From NCBI RefSeq assembly GCF_038957035.1, contig NZ_CP152412.1:4956501-5020500 (forward strand): a stretch of 64,000 nucleotides of DNA. The letters run 5' to 3'. The notes beneath the pieces were generated by a model. The model saw only the letters and a list, made by a program, of their open reading frames with translations. It did not search any database and had not been told where the DNA came from. The stretch is from Bradyrhizobium sp. B097. GTDB taxonomy: Bacteria > Pseudomonadota > Alphaproteobacteria > Rhizobiales > Xanthobacteraceae. Shown one piece after another: positions 44,467-52,679 of this stretch (within the stretch, counting starts at the first letter, position 1; each line of letters starts with the position of its first letter). The position numbers were made by a program, and so were the translations under genes.

Positions 44467-45681
44467 TCAGGCATCGCCCGCCACCCGCAGCGTGATCCGC
44501 GTCAATTCGGACGGGCGGCCGAGCCGCAAGGCGAAACCCGGCCATAGCGCGGTGCCGTTGTTGACGTAGAGCGTCATCCCGTCGACGTCGTAGCGGCCCG
44601 AGACGAAGCCGGCATTGGCGGGCGCGGCCAGGCGGTCAATCCCGAGGATCAATCCGCCATGGGTGTGTCCGGAGAGTTGCAGCGCGACGCCGAGCGCAGC
44701 CGAGTTGCGCGCGTCGCTCGGCTGGTGGTCGAGCAGGACGACGGGCGCGCCCTTGGGGGCGGCGTCGAGAACCGCGGCAAGGTCGCGGATGGGATGCTTC
44801 CTGCGGCGCGACGCGCGGTCGGTAATCCCTGCGATCACCAGACGGCCGCCGCCGCGTTCGAGCACGACGTACCTGTTCTCGAGCGAGCGCAGGCCCAACG
44901 CTTCGTAGTGCGCCATCCAGGCGTCATAGCCGAAGATATATTCGTGATTGCCCGAGATCACATAGACGCCGTCGGCGGCCATAAGATCCCGCAGCGGCGC
45001 GATGTCGTTGCGCCGCGCGTCGATGGTGCCGTCGATCAGATCGCCGGTGATCGCGATCAGGTCCACGCGGAGCTTGTTCGATCGCGCGACGACCTCGCGC
45101 GCCCATGACGCCGGAAACAGCCGGCTGATGTGCAGATCGGTCAGTTGCAGGATGGTGTAGCCGTCGAACTGCCGCGGCAGTCCGCGGATCTCGACCTCAA
45201 TATCTTTCAGCGGCGGAATGCGCATCGCCTGATGGACGCCGATCGCGGCGGCTGCGGCGGCCACCGCAGCAAGCGCGTAGCGGACGCCGTCAGGCGCGCC
45301 GACGAAGCCGCCGTGGATCAGGGCTGCGACCAATAGGCCAGCATCGAGCGCCAGTTGCAGCAGCGCCAGCAGCATGATCGCACCGAACGCCCAGTTGAAC
45401 AGGACGACCACCGGACGCGGAAACTCCGGCGAGAATTCCGATCCCGACGACCATCTGTTCCAGCGGTGAAACTGCAAGGCGACCAGCACCAGCAACGCGG
45501 CGACGATCTTTGCCGGGAGCGGCCAGTCGAGCGGCCAGATGAAGCGGGCCAGGATCAAGAGACTGGTCAGGCCGAAGATGAGTTGGGGAATAGGTTCGCT
45601 CCGGATCGGATCGGTTGAGGCTCTGCGGTGGGTGCTCAGCGAAGGTAGGGTGGATCGGTCGCGGGCGTAAGGCGCCGTCAT
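44467..45681 (-). CDS. Membrane-anchored metallophosphoesterase (YkuE-like)
   Basis: 404 aa as drawn. An N-terminal part with about four TM segments (residues 33-150) precedes a calcineurin-like phosphoesterase domain with all metal motifs: TDLHIS, GDLIDG, GNHEY and GHTHGG. YkuE-type enzymes act at the outer face of the membrane on lipid or cell-wall phosphoesters; substrate here unknown. The start is uncertain: the only in-frame ATG (45681) and GTG lie in sequence derived from repeat family E, while homologous-looking residues start at about LIFGLTSLLILARFI. A non-standard ATT (about 45587) after CGGAG could be the ancestral start. Confidence 0.85.
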   Translation of the reverse strand: MTAPYARDRSTLPSLSTHRRASTDPIRSEPIPQLIFGLTSLLILARFIWPLDWPLPAKIVAALLVLVALQFHRWNRWSSGSEFSPEFPRPVVVLFNWAFGAIMLLALLQLALDAGLLVAALIHGGFVGAPDGVRYALAAVAAAAAAIGVHQAMRIPPLKDIEVEIRGLPRQFDGYTILQLTDLHISRLFPASWAREVVARSNKLRVDLIAITGDLIDGTIDARRNDIAPLRDLMAADGVYVISGNHEYIFGYDAWMAHYEALGLRSLENRYVVLERGGGRLVIAGITDRASRRRKHPIRDLAAVLDAAPKGAPVVLLDHQPSDARNSAALGVALQLSGHTHGGLILGIDRLAAPANAGFVSGRYDVDGMTLYVNNGTALWPGFALRLGRPSELTRITLRVAGDA

Positions 45682-45734
45682 CAGCACATTTTCGTTGCAT
45701 TGCCCTGCGCTGAAACGCGCTGCGCTTTGTCCCA

Positions 45735-45822
45735 GTAGCCCGGATGAGCGAAGCGATATCCGGGATCAGCCTCACAAGAACACACCACCGGCCCCGCATA
45801 TCGCGTCGCTCATGCGGGCTAC
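45735..45822. repeat. REP-like palindromic repeat, family A copy 2
   Basis: GTAGCCCGGATGAGCGAAGC opens the element and CTCATGCGGGCTAC closes it, related to 20166-20251 but more degenerate inside. It lies in the divergent region between the metallophosphoesterase and ceramidase-like genes. Confidence 0.8.
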
Positions 45823-45933
45823 GGGCTGCGCGCGTTGCTGTGTAGCAAGCCGCAGGCCAGGTTGACGCCTCGGTGGAGGCCTCCAGGCACCTGCCCCATC
45901 AGCGGCCGCCAAAACTCCCCTAAAGATAGAACT

Positions 45934-45976
45934 TGAACATCGCTCATTTTCTTGATCTGTTATTGAACAATGTTCA
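45934..45976. promoter_or_regulatory. Pair of TetR-type operator-like sites
   Basis: TGAACAATGTTCA (45964-45976) is a perfect 13-bp inverted repeat of the kind bound by TetR-family repressors. A second, 10-of-13 matching site (TGAACATCGCTCA, 45934-45946) lies 30 bp upstream. Both are 20-60 bp before the ATG of the ceramidase-like gene. No TetR gene is adjacent. Confidence 0.45.
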
Positions 45977-45995
45977 TTTATGCTGGGAACCGACG

Positions 45996-46838
45996 ATGCA
46001 GACGACCTTCCGGATGGACGGATTGACCGGGTCCGAGCGACCCGCGAAACCGTGGATGAAAGTCACCCCGACGATCGTCACGATCGGCATCATTGCGGAA
46101 TTCGCGGTGCACGGACGCATCGCGCAGCCGGCCAACTACAACGATTTCGCCGACCACTCGGCCGTCTTCGGCATCCCCCACGCAGCCGATGTCCTGTCGA
46201 ACGCAGGCTTCGCTCTGGTCGCGATCTGGGGCTGGCTGGCGCTGAGGCCACGGCTCAACAGCGATGAGCTGCGCGCCGGATGGCCTGGCTATCGCCTGTT
46301 CCTGATCGGCCTGTTCCTGACCGCGTTCGGGTCCGCCTTCTTTCACCTTGCCCCCGGCAATGGCCGGCTGACCTGGGACATGCTGCCGATCGCGCTCGCC
46401 GGCGCGGGCCTGCTTATTGGCGTTCGCGGCGACACCCGGCCGGGGTCGAAGACGAACATCGAAGCGATCGTTCTCGGGCTTTTCGCCGTCGCGAGCGTCG
46501 CATGGTGGGTCACGACCGACAGACATGGTGCGGGCGACCTGCGACCGTATCTGCTGTTGCAGGTGCTCCCGCTCGTCCTCATCCCGCTCTGGCAGTCGAT
46601 CTATCGCGCGCCGCGCACTGAGCGCATCGCGTTCGCCGCCGCGATGGCGCTGTACGTGCTGGCCAAGATCACCGAGGTGCTCGACCATCAGATCGCAAAC
46701 ACGCTCGGCTTCGTCAGCGGGCACACGTTGAAGCACCTGATCGCGACGGCAGCCACGGCTGCGATCGTCTGGGGGCTCACGCGACGATTTTCCGGCAGCG
46801 GCGGTCGAACGGCGGGCACTCGCACAATTTCGGAATAA
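45996..46838 (+). CDS. Ceramidase-like (CREST superfamily) integral membrane hydrolase
   Basis: 280 aa from the ATG at 45996; a TTG further upstream would start within the operator region. Seven or so TM segments carry the CREST signature: GSAFFHLAPGNGRLTWDMLP (Ser, His and Asp) in the first half and SGHTLKHLIAT with paired His near the C-terminus. These residues bind zinc in alkaline ceramidases and related hydrolases. In bacteria the substrate is uncertain (sphingolipid-like or other amide lipids). Two operator-like dyads lie upstream. Confidence 0.82.
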   Translation: MQTTFRMDGLTGSERPAKPWMKVTPTIVTIGIIAEFAVHGRIAQPANYNDFADHSAVFGIPHAADVLSNAGFALVAIWGWLALRPRLNSDELRAGWPGYRLFLIGLFLTAFGSAFFHLAPGNGRLTWDMLPIALAGAGLLIGVRGDTRPGSKTNIEAIVLGLFAVASVAWWVTTDRHGAGDLRPYLLLQVLPLVLIPLWQSIYRAPRTERIAFAAAMALYVLAKITEVLDHQIANTLGFVSGHTLKHLIATAATAAIVWGLTRRFSGSGGRTAGTRTISE

Positions 46839-47114
46839 TGGAAAAGTACCGCTGAGTTGCCCGACGCGTCAAGTCGCTTCTCCGGGTCGCGGCGGCCACA
46901 GCTACTTTGCATGGGGTTGTTTTCGATATTTTGGGACGGGCAGCTTTGCCGCTTCAGCGCACCTCGGTCGGATCAGGCGGATTGACCCGCATGGCGACCG
47001 TATCCATATGCATCTGCATGAAACGGCAGCCCAGCCGTTTCGCACCCACCGTGGACACAGCCTGATACCACCGGCCTCGTCCGTTGCGCACCCTCCTCTA
47101 GTTCCGGAGCTCCC
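46839..47114. other. Intergenic region, nothing clear
   Basis: 276 bp before the LLM oxidoreductase. A short ATG-led frame at 46911 (MGLFSIFWDGQLC..., about 24 codons) has no ribosome binding site. No terminator or repeat was recognised. Confidence 0.3.
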
Positions 47115-48107
47115 GTGGCCGCCCTCTCCATTCTCGATCTCGTCCGCGTCACCGAAGAGACCGATGCGCGCGGCGCGCTCTACAATGCGCGCGATGTCGC
47201 TCGCCATGCCGAGGCGCTCGGCTATCGCCGGATCTGGGTGGCGGAGCATCACAACATGGCGGGGATCGCGAGCGCCGCGACGTCTGTCGTGATCGGGCAC
47301 ATCGCGGCGGGAACGAAGACCATCCGGGTCGGCGCCGGCGGCATCATGCTGCCGAACCACGCACCTTACGTCATCGCCGAACAGTTCGGCACGCTGGCGC
47401 GGCTGTTTCCGGATCGCATTGACCTCGGCCTCGGCCGCGCGCCGGGCACCGATCAGCTCACCTTGCGCGCGCTGCGCCGGACGCCTGAATCGGCCGAGAA
47501 CTTTCCGCAGGACGTGCTCGAGGTGCAGGCCTTCTTGGCGGCCGCCGGTCCCAACCAGCGCATCCAGGCGGTGCCGGCGGCCGGCACCGACGTGCCGCTG
47601 TGGATCCTCGGATCGAGCAATTTTGGCGCGATGCTGGCCGGCGAGCTCGGCCTACCCTACGCCTTCGCCTCGCACTTTGCCCCCGAGCTGCTGATCCAGG
47701 CGCTGCAGATCTATCGCGCTCGCTTCAAGCCATCGGAGCAGCTCCAGCAGCCCTACACAATGGTCGGCGTCAACATCATCGCCGCCGACACCGACGCGGA
47801 AGCGCGGCGGCTTGCCACCACGCAGCAGATGTCGTTCACCAACATCTTCCGCGGCGCGCGCGGCCTGAGCCAGCCGCCGATCGACGACATCGAGAGCTAC
47901 TGGTCGCCATCTGAAAAAGTCCAGGCGATGCGGATGCTCGCCCGCACCATCATCGGCTCGCCCGAGACGGTGCGTGCCGGGATCGATGCGCTGGTCGCGG
48001 AGACCGGCGCCGACGAATTGATGATCGTGTCCGACGTCTACGATCACCAGAAGCGGCTGCGATCCTTCGAGCTGATCGCCGAAGCCGGCGGGATCAAGGC
48101 CGCCTGA
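47115..48107 (+). CDS. LLM class flavin-dependent oxidoreductase
   Basis: 330 aa, luciferase-like TIM barrel of the MsnO8/YhbW type. Typical stretches are LGYRRIWVAEHHNMAGIAS, TKTIRVGAGGIMLPNHAPYV, PDRIDLGLGRAPGTD and ADELMIVSDVYDH. It uses reduced FMN or F420-like flavin; substrate unknown. The start is GTG at 47115 with CCGGAGC just upstream. It converges on doxX across a strong 11-bp hairpin. Confidence 0.92.
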   Translation: MAALSILDLVRVTEETDARGALYNARDVARHAEALGYRRIWVAEHHNMAGIASAATSVVIGHIAAGTKTIRVGAGGIMLPNHAPYVIAEQFGTLARLFPDRIDLGLGRAPGTDQLTLRALRRTPESAENFPQDVLEVQAFLAAAGPNQRIQAVPAAGTDVPLWILGSSNFGAMLAGELGLPYAFASHFAPELLIQALQIYRARFKPSEQLQQPYTMVGVNIIAADTDAEARRLATTQQMSFTNIFRGARGLSQPPIDDIESYWSPSEKVQAMRMLARTIIGSPETVRAGIDALVAETGADELMIVSDVYDHQKRLRSFELIAEAGGIKAA

Positions 48108-48123
48108 CCTCACCACGCACCCG

Positions 48124-48152
48124 ACCGCTGCCGCTTCTGGCGCGGCAGCGGT
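48124..48152. terminator. Hairpin between convergent genes
   Basis: ACCGCTGCCGC (48124-48134) and GCGGCAGCGGT (48142-48152) form a perfect 11-bp stem with a 7-nt loop. No long T-tract exists on either side, so it is an I-shaped terminator shared by the LLM and DoxX genes. Confidence 0.6.
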
Positions 48153-48169
48153 TCAGGGTCGTAGTCTGC

Positions 48170-48586
48170 TCAATGCGCAGCGACGGCTTGCGGCACGGCA
48201 TGGCTGGCGCGGTTGTCGAGGCTGAGCGCGCCGGCGCCGAACGCTGCGATCTGCAGCAATCCACCCGCCATCATCACGTTCTTCAGGAAGTGGATCATCT
48301 GGTTCTGGTCGGCGAAATTGCTGTGGAACGCGACCGCGGTTGCGATCGAGAACACCGCCAGCGCAAGCCCCACGGCGCGGGCCTGATAGCCGGCAATCAG
48401 CAGCAGGCCACCGCCGAGTTCGACGACAACCGCCACCGCAAAGGCGAGCGGCGGAAACGGCAGGCCGACCGCACTGATCAGACCGGTGGTGGCCGCATAC
48501 GCGCCGAGCTTGCTGAGGCCGCTCATGGCGAACGGGAGGCCGATCAGAAGCCGGCCGCCGAAGGGAAGATATTTGGTAGCGCTCAT
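48170..48586 (-). CDS. DoxX family membrane protein
   Basis: 138 aa with four TM helices. It starts MSATKYLPFGGRLLIGLPFA and contains the DoxX-type SGLSKLGAYAATTGLISAVG and VVVELGGGLLLIAGYQ. DoxX proteins are inner-membrane proteins, some linked to thiosulfate/quinone redox or oxidative stress; the role here is unknown. It is divergent from a 46-aa acidic protein gene and a LysR gene. A pair of inverted operator-like sites lies between them. Confidence 0.88.
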   Translation of the reverse strand: MSATKYLPFGGRLLIGLPFAMSGLSKLGAYAATTGLISAVGLPFPPLAFAVAVVVELGGGLLLIAGYQARAVGLALAVFSIATAVAFHSNFADQNQMIHFLKNVMMAGGLLQIAAFGAGALSLDNRASHAVPQAVAAH

Positions 48587-48718
48587 GGTCGTGATCCTTT
48601 GTTGCGTGGATGAATACGGCGCCCCACCGTCCGTGGCCTCGCCGGTCGCGAACCGTCTTGCTGTCCGCTTCGTCCCTGTTATCGCCCCGCCACCGCCGAT
48701 CGATTAGTCAGCCAGTTT

Positions 48719-48829
48719 CAGACGGATCGTTCCACCAGAAGAACGATCGCGCGGCATGCGACGGCGGCGCGCCGGACCACGCAGCGCCGGATCCCGCAGC
48801 GTCGTTCAGTCTGTGGAACGCTCCGTCTG
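48719..48829. promoter_or_regulatory. Inverted pair of operator-like sites in the doxX divergent region
   Basis: CAGACGGATCGTTCCAC (48719-48735) recurs inverted as GTGGAACGCTCCGTCTG (48813-48829), 16 of 17 bases complementary and 77 bp apart. The first site overlaps a local dyad, GATCGTTC/GAACGATC (48725-48748). The AGACGGANCGTTC core resembles TetR-family operators. Position between divergent doxX and the 46-aa gene fits joint control. Confidence 0.45.
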
Positions 48830-48894
48830 ACAAACGCCGGCTAATGCGGCCGGTCGGTCGCGCCTATGATCCCCTGCATCGAAGGAGACGGACC

Positions 48895-49035
48895 ATGTGC
48901 GATATCCTGATGAACAACCTGATCAAGGCCCTGCGCAGCTTCCAGCACGCCTGCCTCACGCCGGCCATCCGCGACGACGACGACGACGATGGCGACATCG
49001 CAACGCCGAAGACGAGCCTGGACGACGGCTGGTGA
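48895..49035 (+). CDS. Small acidic protein, 46 aa
   Basis: MCDILMNNLIKALRSFQHAC is followed by LTPAIRDDDDDDGDIATPK and a TSLDDGW end. GAAGGAGA lies 7 nt before the ATG, a strong ribosome binding site that supports expression. The N-terminal part is an amphipathic helix with two Cys, and the six-Asp run could bind cations. No family recognised. It is followed after 153 bp by a LysR gene on the same strand and is divergent from doxX, with which it shares a region of operator-like dyads. Confidence 0.65.
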   Translation: MCDILMNNLIKALRSFQHACLTPAIRDDDDDDGDIATPKTSLDDGW

Positions 49036-49188
49036 GGCCGCTCGCGAGGCGCCCTCGCCGGCTATCCGCAGACCCAGCGGCGCGGATATCGCGCCCGACA
49101 TGGCGGCACGCCGGGCGCCGCCGCGCTGCCTGTCGAACGGCTTTCCGGTCGACAGGCGGCGATTCGACGTTGAAAATCGAAGGGAACT

Positions 49189-50148
49189 ATGATGCGGATG
49201 AATGATCTGGTCCCGCCCGATGCGGGCGGAATTGACCTGGCAGCGCCTTTCATGCGGGACTTCAACGACCTCTATTTCTTCGCGGCAGTGGTCAAGCACG
49301 AGGGGTTTTCGGCCGCGGCACGCGCGCTCCGCCTGCCGAAGTCCAGGATCAGCCGCCATGTCGCGCTGCTGGAGGAGCAGCTCGGCGTTCGCCTGATCGA
49401 ACGCTCGACCCGCCGGTTGAGCATCACGGCGATCGGCCGCGACGTCTATCGGCATGCGCAGACCGTGGTCGACGCCGCCGAGGCCGTGGACGAAGTCGCC
49501 CTGCGCATGAAATCCGAGCCGCAGGGCCTGGTCCGCATCGGCTGCCCGGTCGGCGTGCAGCGGGCGCTGGCGCCGAAATTACCCGAGCTGTTCGCCAAAT
49601 ATCCACGCCTCAGGGCGCAATTCCTCATCACCAACCGGCCGATCAATCTGATCGAGGAGCAGGTCGACGTCGCCATTCGCATCCGCGACAGCCTCGATAC
49701 CGACAGCGAGATGCAGATGCGCAGGATCGGGACCAGCCGCAGGCTTCTGGTCGCGAGCCCGGCCTTGCTCAAGGCGCACGGCACGCCCAAGGCGGCCGGC
49801 GATCTTGCCGGGCTGCCGATCCTCGATGCCACGGAAACGCCGGGCCCGCGCACCTGGGAGCTGTCAGGCCCGCGCGGGCAAAAGGCCTCGGTCGCCGTCG
49901 AGCCGAAGATCTCGGCGGGTGACTTCACCATCCTCATTCACGCGGCCGAGGCCGGGCTCGGCATCGCGCTGCTGCCCGAGCTGCAATGTCAGGCCGCACT
50001 CAGCGAAGGCAAACTGGTCCGCGTGCTGCCGGACTGGAGCGCCAAGGAAGGCATCATCCATCTCGTGTTTCCGTCTCGCCGCGGCATGTTGCCCGGCGTC
50101 CGCGCCACCATCGATTTCCTGGCCACCGCGCTCAAGGCGCAGATTTAG
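49189..50148 (+). CDS. LysR family transcriptional regulator
   Basis: 319 aa. The HTH lies at about residues 25-80 ([38 protein letters not shown]) with a CrgA-like substrate-binding domain after residue 110 ([20 protein letters not shown]). Adjacent ATGs at 49189 and 49192 follow AAGGGAA; an ATG at 49252 would also give an intact HTH. It may control the divergent doxX and/or the 46-aa gene, as LysR regulators with DoxX targets are common; inference from position only. Confidence 0.92.
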   Translation: MMRMNDLVPPDAGGIDLAAPFMRDFNDLYFFAAVVKHEGFSAAARALRLPKSRISRHVALLEEQLGVRLIERSTRRLSITAIGRDVYRHAQTVVDAAEAVDEVALRMKSEPQGLVRIGCPVGVQRALAPKLPELFAKYPRLRAQFLITNRPINLIEEQVDVAIRIRDSLDTDSEMQMRRIGTSRRLLVASPALLKAHGTPKAAGDLAGLPILDATETPGPRTWELSGPRGQKASVAVEPKISAGDFTILIHAAEAGLGIALLPELQCQAALSEGKLVRVLPDWSAKEGIIHLVFPSRRGMLPGVRATIDFLATALKAQI

Positions 50149-50272
50149 CTGGCTCAAGTCTGGCTGGTCCGCCCTGCGCGCTCGCCGCTCAGCCGCACAC
50201 GCGACGGTTTTTTCTTGCTTTACCCGCGTGCGCCCCTACGGTGCGCCCGTCACGACGGAGACGATCTCAACG

Positions 50273-50617
50273 ATGGACGCGGCCATGAACTGCCCGAAAT
50301 GCAATTCCGAGCATGCCTATCAGGACGCGGCTCTCTGGGTCTGCCCGGAATGCGCCCATGAATGGAGTGGCGAGGCGATCGCAGTAGCCGCGCAGGAGGC
50401 AGGCGTGCGTGATGCGCACGGCAATCCGCTGGCGGACGGCGACAGCGTCATCGTGATCAAGGATCTCAAGGTCAAGGGCTCGTCATCGGTCGTCAAGGGT
50501 GGCACCAAGGTCCGGAACATCCGCCTCACCGAGGGGAGCGATGGACATAACATCGCCTGCAAGATCGATGGCATCGGCGCGATGAACCTGAAATCCGAGT
50601 TCGTGAAGAAGGCCTAG
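50273..50617 (+). CDS. yjdM: YjdM/PhnA-like zinc-ribbon protein
   Basis: 114 aa. The zinc ribbon [20 protein letters not shown] with a second pair CPECAHEW is followed by the conserved [38 protein letters not shown] and [17 protein letters not shown] blocks. This matches E. coli YjdM (formerly PhnA) almost throughout. Despite its old name it is not shown to cleave phosphonates. The ATG at 50273 was kept because family members have 5-6 residues before the first Cys pair. It ends at a family E repeat shared with the convergent PLP enzyme gene. Confidence 0.95.
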   Translation: MDAAMNCPKCNSEHAYQDAALWVCPECAHEWSGEAIAVAAQEAGVRDAHGNPLADGDSVIVIKDLKVKGSSSVVKGGTKVRNIRLTEGSDGHNIACKIDGIGAMNLKSEFVKKA

Positions 50618-50628
50618 CGAGCATAGTG

Positions 50629-50743
50629 CGTAAAGCGGATTAGCCGACTACGTTCGCCGTAGCTCAACAAGCGAAGGCGGAAGGCGTAGTCCGCCGTTTC
50701 TCGCGCGCCATCGGCGGGTTACGTTGCGCTAACCCGCCCTGCG
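50629..50743. repeat. REP-like palindromic repeat, family E copy 2
   Basis: GCGTAAAGCGGATTAGCC at the left is inverted as GGGTTACG...CTAACCCGCCCTGCG at the right, related to 41986-42067 with an inserted middle (ACGTTCGCCGTAGCTC and onward). It spans the convergent junction of yjdM and the PLP enzyme gene. Confidence 0.75.
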
Positions 50744-50750
50744 CATTTGC

Positions 50751-52034
50751 TCACACCCTGCTCAGCGCCTGCGCGATGTCGGCGACCAGATCGGACGGAT
50801 GCTCGATCCCGATCGAGAGCCGGATCGTCGTATCCAGCACCCCGATCTTCTTCCTGATATCGGCCGGCACGCCAGAATGCGTCATCGTCGCCGGCAGGCT
50901 CGCGAGCGACTCGGTGCCGCCGAGGCTCACCGCGAGCTTGAAGATCTGCAAGCTGTTGAGGAATTTCTCCGCCGCCGCCTGCCCGCCGACGATGTCGAAC
51001 GAGAAGGTCGAGCCGGCGCCAGAGCTTTGGCTTGCGAACACACGCCCGGCAGGAGACGCCGCGTCGTGATGGCCGAGATAATGCACCTCGGCCACCTTGG
51101 GATGGTCACGCAGATAGTCGGCGACGATGTGCGCATTGCGGTCGGCCTTTTCCATGCGCAGGCTGAGCGTTTCCAACGAACGGCTGATCATCCAGCAGGA
51201 ATGCGGATCAAGCTGGGTGCCGATCGCGCCGCGCAGCGCCTTGACGTCCTTCATCAGTTTCTTCGAGCCGAGCGCCGCGCCCGCGATCAGGTCGGAATGG
51301 CCGCCGACATATTTGGTCAGCGAGTACAGCGAGAGATCGGCGCCGTGCTCGATCGGGCGCTGAAACACCGGCCCGAGCAGCGTGTTGTCGCAGGCGATGA
51401 TCGGGGTAAAGCCCTGCGCCTTGCCGATCGCGTCGGCCACGCGCCGGGTGAGCGCGATATCGACCTGGCCGTTGGTCGGATTGGCCGGCGTCTCGATGAA
51501 GATCATCGCGACGCGGCCTTTCTTCATGGCCTCGTCGGCAGCAGCGCGGACGACGGTCTCGTCGAGGCCGTCGGCAAAGCCGACGGCTTGAATCGAGAAT
51601 CCCGCCAGCGTCCTGCTGAACAGCGTCTCCGTGCCGCCATAGAGCGGCTGCGAGTGCAGGATGACGTCGCCGGGCCGCGCGAAAGCCAGCACCGTGGTCG
51701 AGATCGCCGACATCCCGGAGGAGAACAGCGCGCAGCTCTCGGTGCGCTCATAGATCGCAAGCCGGTCCTCGACGATCTCGCTGTTCGGATGATTGAAGCG
51801 CGAATAGACCAGCCCCGCTCCCATGCCTTCCGGAGGCTCGCGCCGGCCCGCGACGAAATCGAAAAAGTCCTTGCCGTCCTCGGCGGTCCGGAACACGAAG
51901 GTCGAGGTCAAAAATACCGGCGGCTTGACGGCGCCCTCCGACAGCTGCGGATCGTAGCCGTAGTTCAGCATCTGGGTTTCCGGATGCAGCAGGTGATTGC
52001 CGATGTGGGTTCTGGACGGAAACGGTTTGACCAC
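50751..52034 (-). CDS. Cystathionine gamma-synthase/methionine gamma-lyase family PLP enzyme
   Basis: 427 aa from a GTG start that has AAGGAGA 7 nt upstream. It is a Cys/Met-metabolism fold-type I PLP enzyme, with the PLP lysine in [11 protein letters not shown], phosphate-binding [10 protein letters not shown], the YSRFNHPN region and the aromatic stacking LYGGTETLF. The C-terminal [18 protein letters not shown] is typical. It could be a cystathionine gamma-synthase or a methionine gamma-lyase-like enzyme; the sequence does not separate these. It converges on yjdM. Confidence 0.9.
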   Translation of the reverse strand: MVKPFPSRTHIGNHLLHPETQMLNYGYDPQLSEGAVKPPVFLTSTFVFRTAEDGKDFFDFVAGRREPPEGMGAGLVYSRFNHPNSEIVEDRLAIYERTESCALFSSGMSAISTTVLAFARPGDVILHSQPLYGGTETLFSRTLAGFSIQAVGFADGLDETVVRAAADEAMKKGRVAMIFIETPANPTNGQVDIALTRRVADAIGKAQGFTPIIACDNTLLGPVFQRPIEHGADLSLYSLTKYVGGHSDLIAGAALGSKKLMKDVKALRGAIGTQLDPHSCWMISRSLETLSLRMEKADRNAHIVADYLRDHPKVAEVHYLGHHDAASPAGRVFASQSSGAGSTFSFDIVGGQAAAEKFLNSLQIFKLAVSLGGTESLASLPATMTHSGVPADIRKKIGVLDTTIRLSIGIEHPSDLVADIAQALSRV

Positions 52035-52155
52035 GGCCAGTCTCCTTGTTCGAGGGACCGTCGCATGTGCGGCAGGCCCTTAAGAATCTGCCGCAAGCAT
52101 ACTCCACCTTTGTGCCGTTCCGCCAAAACACTGCGTCGAACACTCTGGATAACGA

Positions 52156-52187
52156 ACGGCCGGCGTGCGCCCTGCACCGCCGGCCGT
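52156..52187 (-). terminator. Possible terminator of the PepSY gene
   Basis: ACGGCCGGCG (52156-52165) and CGCCGGCCGT (52178-52187) form a perfect 10-bp stem with a 12-nt loop, about 100 bp after the PepSY stop. The minus-strand tail (TCGTTATCC) is only weakly U-rich. Confidence 0.45.
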
Positions 52188-52288
52188 CTGAAAACCGTAG
52201 CTCGCATCGCGCGTGCGTGATGTCACTTGGCGGGCGATATCAGGACCGATCGCCGGCGCGCGCAGCTCATGCAGCGGTGAATACGCGG

Positions 52289-52549
52289 CTACCAGCTGCG
52301 ATCCACATTGCGCACCTCGCCGGTCCGCGCATCGACATCGACCTGCATCCAGCGGCCGAGCCGGTCGCGGCCCTCGACTTCCCACTCGTCGCCGAGGAAC
52401 TGGGTGTTGGACACCGTCACGATGCCGAGATTGGTCGCGACGTCGAGGGCGGCCTCCATCGAAATCTGGCTGCCGGAATCATAAGCCATCGCCGGCGTCG
52501 CTGCGCCGATCGCCAACGCCGCAATGGCGGGAATAATATAGCTTCGCAT
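52289..52549 (-). CDS. Small exported PepSY-domain protein
   Basis: 86 aa. The signal peptide is MRSYIIPAIAALAIGAATPA with a cut after AMA-Y. One PepSY-like domain follows: ISMEAALDVATNLGIVTVSN, DEWEVEGRDRLGRWMQVDVD and ARTGEVRNVDRSW. Such stand-alone PepSY proteins are periplasmic and may modulate proteases or other enzymes. A textbook EcfG-type promoter (GGAAC-N17-CGTT) lies 40-65 bp upstream, so it is probably a general stress response gene. Confidence 0.87.
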   Translation of the reverse strand: MRSYIIPAIAALAIGAATPAMAYDSGSQISMEAALDVATNLGIVTVSNTQFLGDEWEVEGRDRLGRWMQVDVDARTGEVRNVDRSW

Positions 52550-52587
52550 CAGTCACTCCTCATGGAACGGGACGTCATGCCGCATAA

Positions 52588-52613
52588 AACGAGCGGCGCA
52601 CCCAATCAGTTCC
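52588..52613 (-). promoter_or_regulatory. EcfG-type general stress promoter (GGAAC-N17-CGTT)
   Basis: On the minus strand GGAAC (52613-52609) is followed after 17 nt by CGTT (52591-52588). Both hexamer cores are perfect for the alphaproteobacterial EcfG consensus, and the start codon of the PepSY gene is 39 bp further on. Confidence 0.6.
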
Positions 52614-52679
52614 GGCAACAGAGGTGACAGAGCAGCGCGAAACTTCAGCAGTTGCGGCAGTTTGGTGGCAGTTCCAGTT

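Noticed and set aside
46902..47360. Minus-strand 152-codon ORF overlapping the LLM oxidoreductase start
   Set aside because: It is antisense to a clear gene and has no homologous-looking segments.
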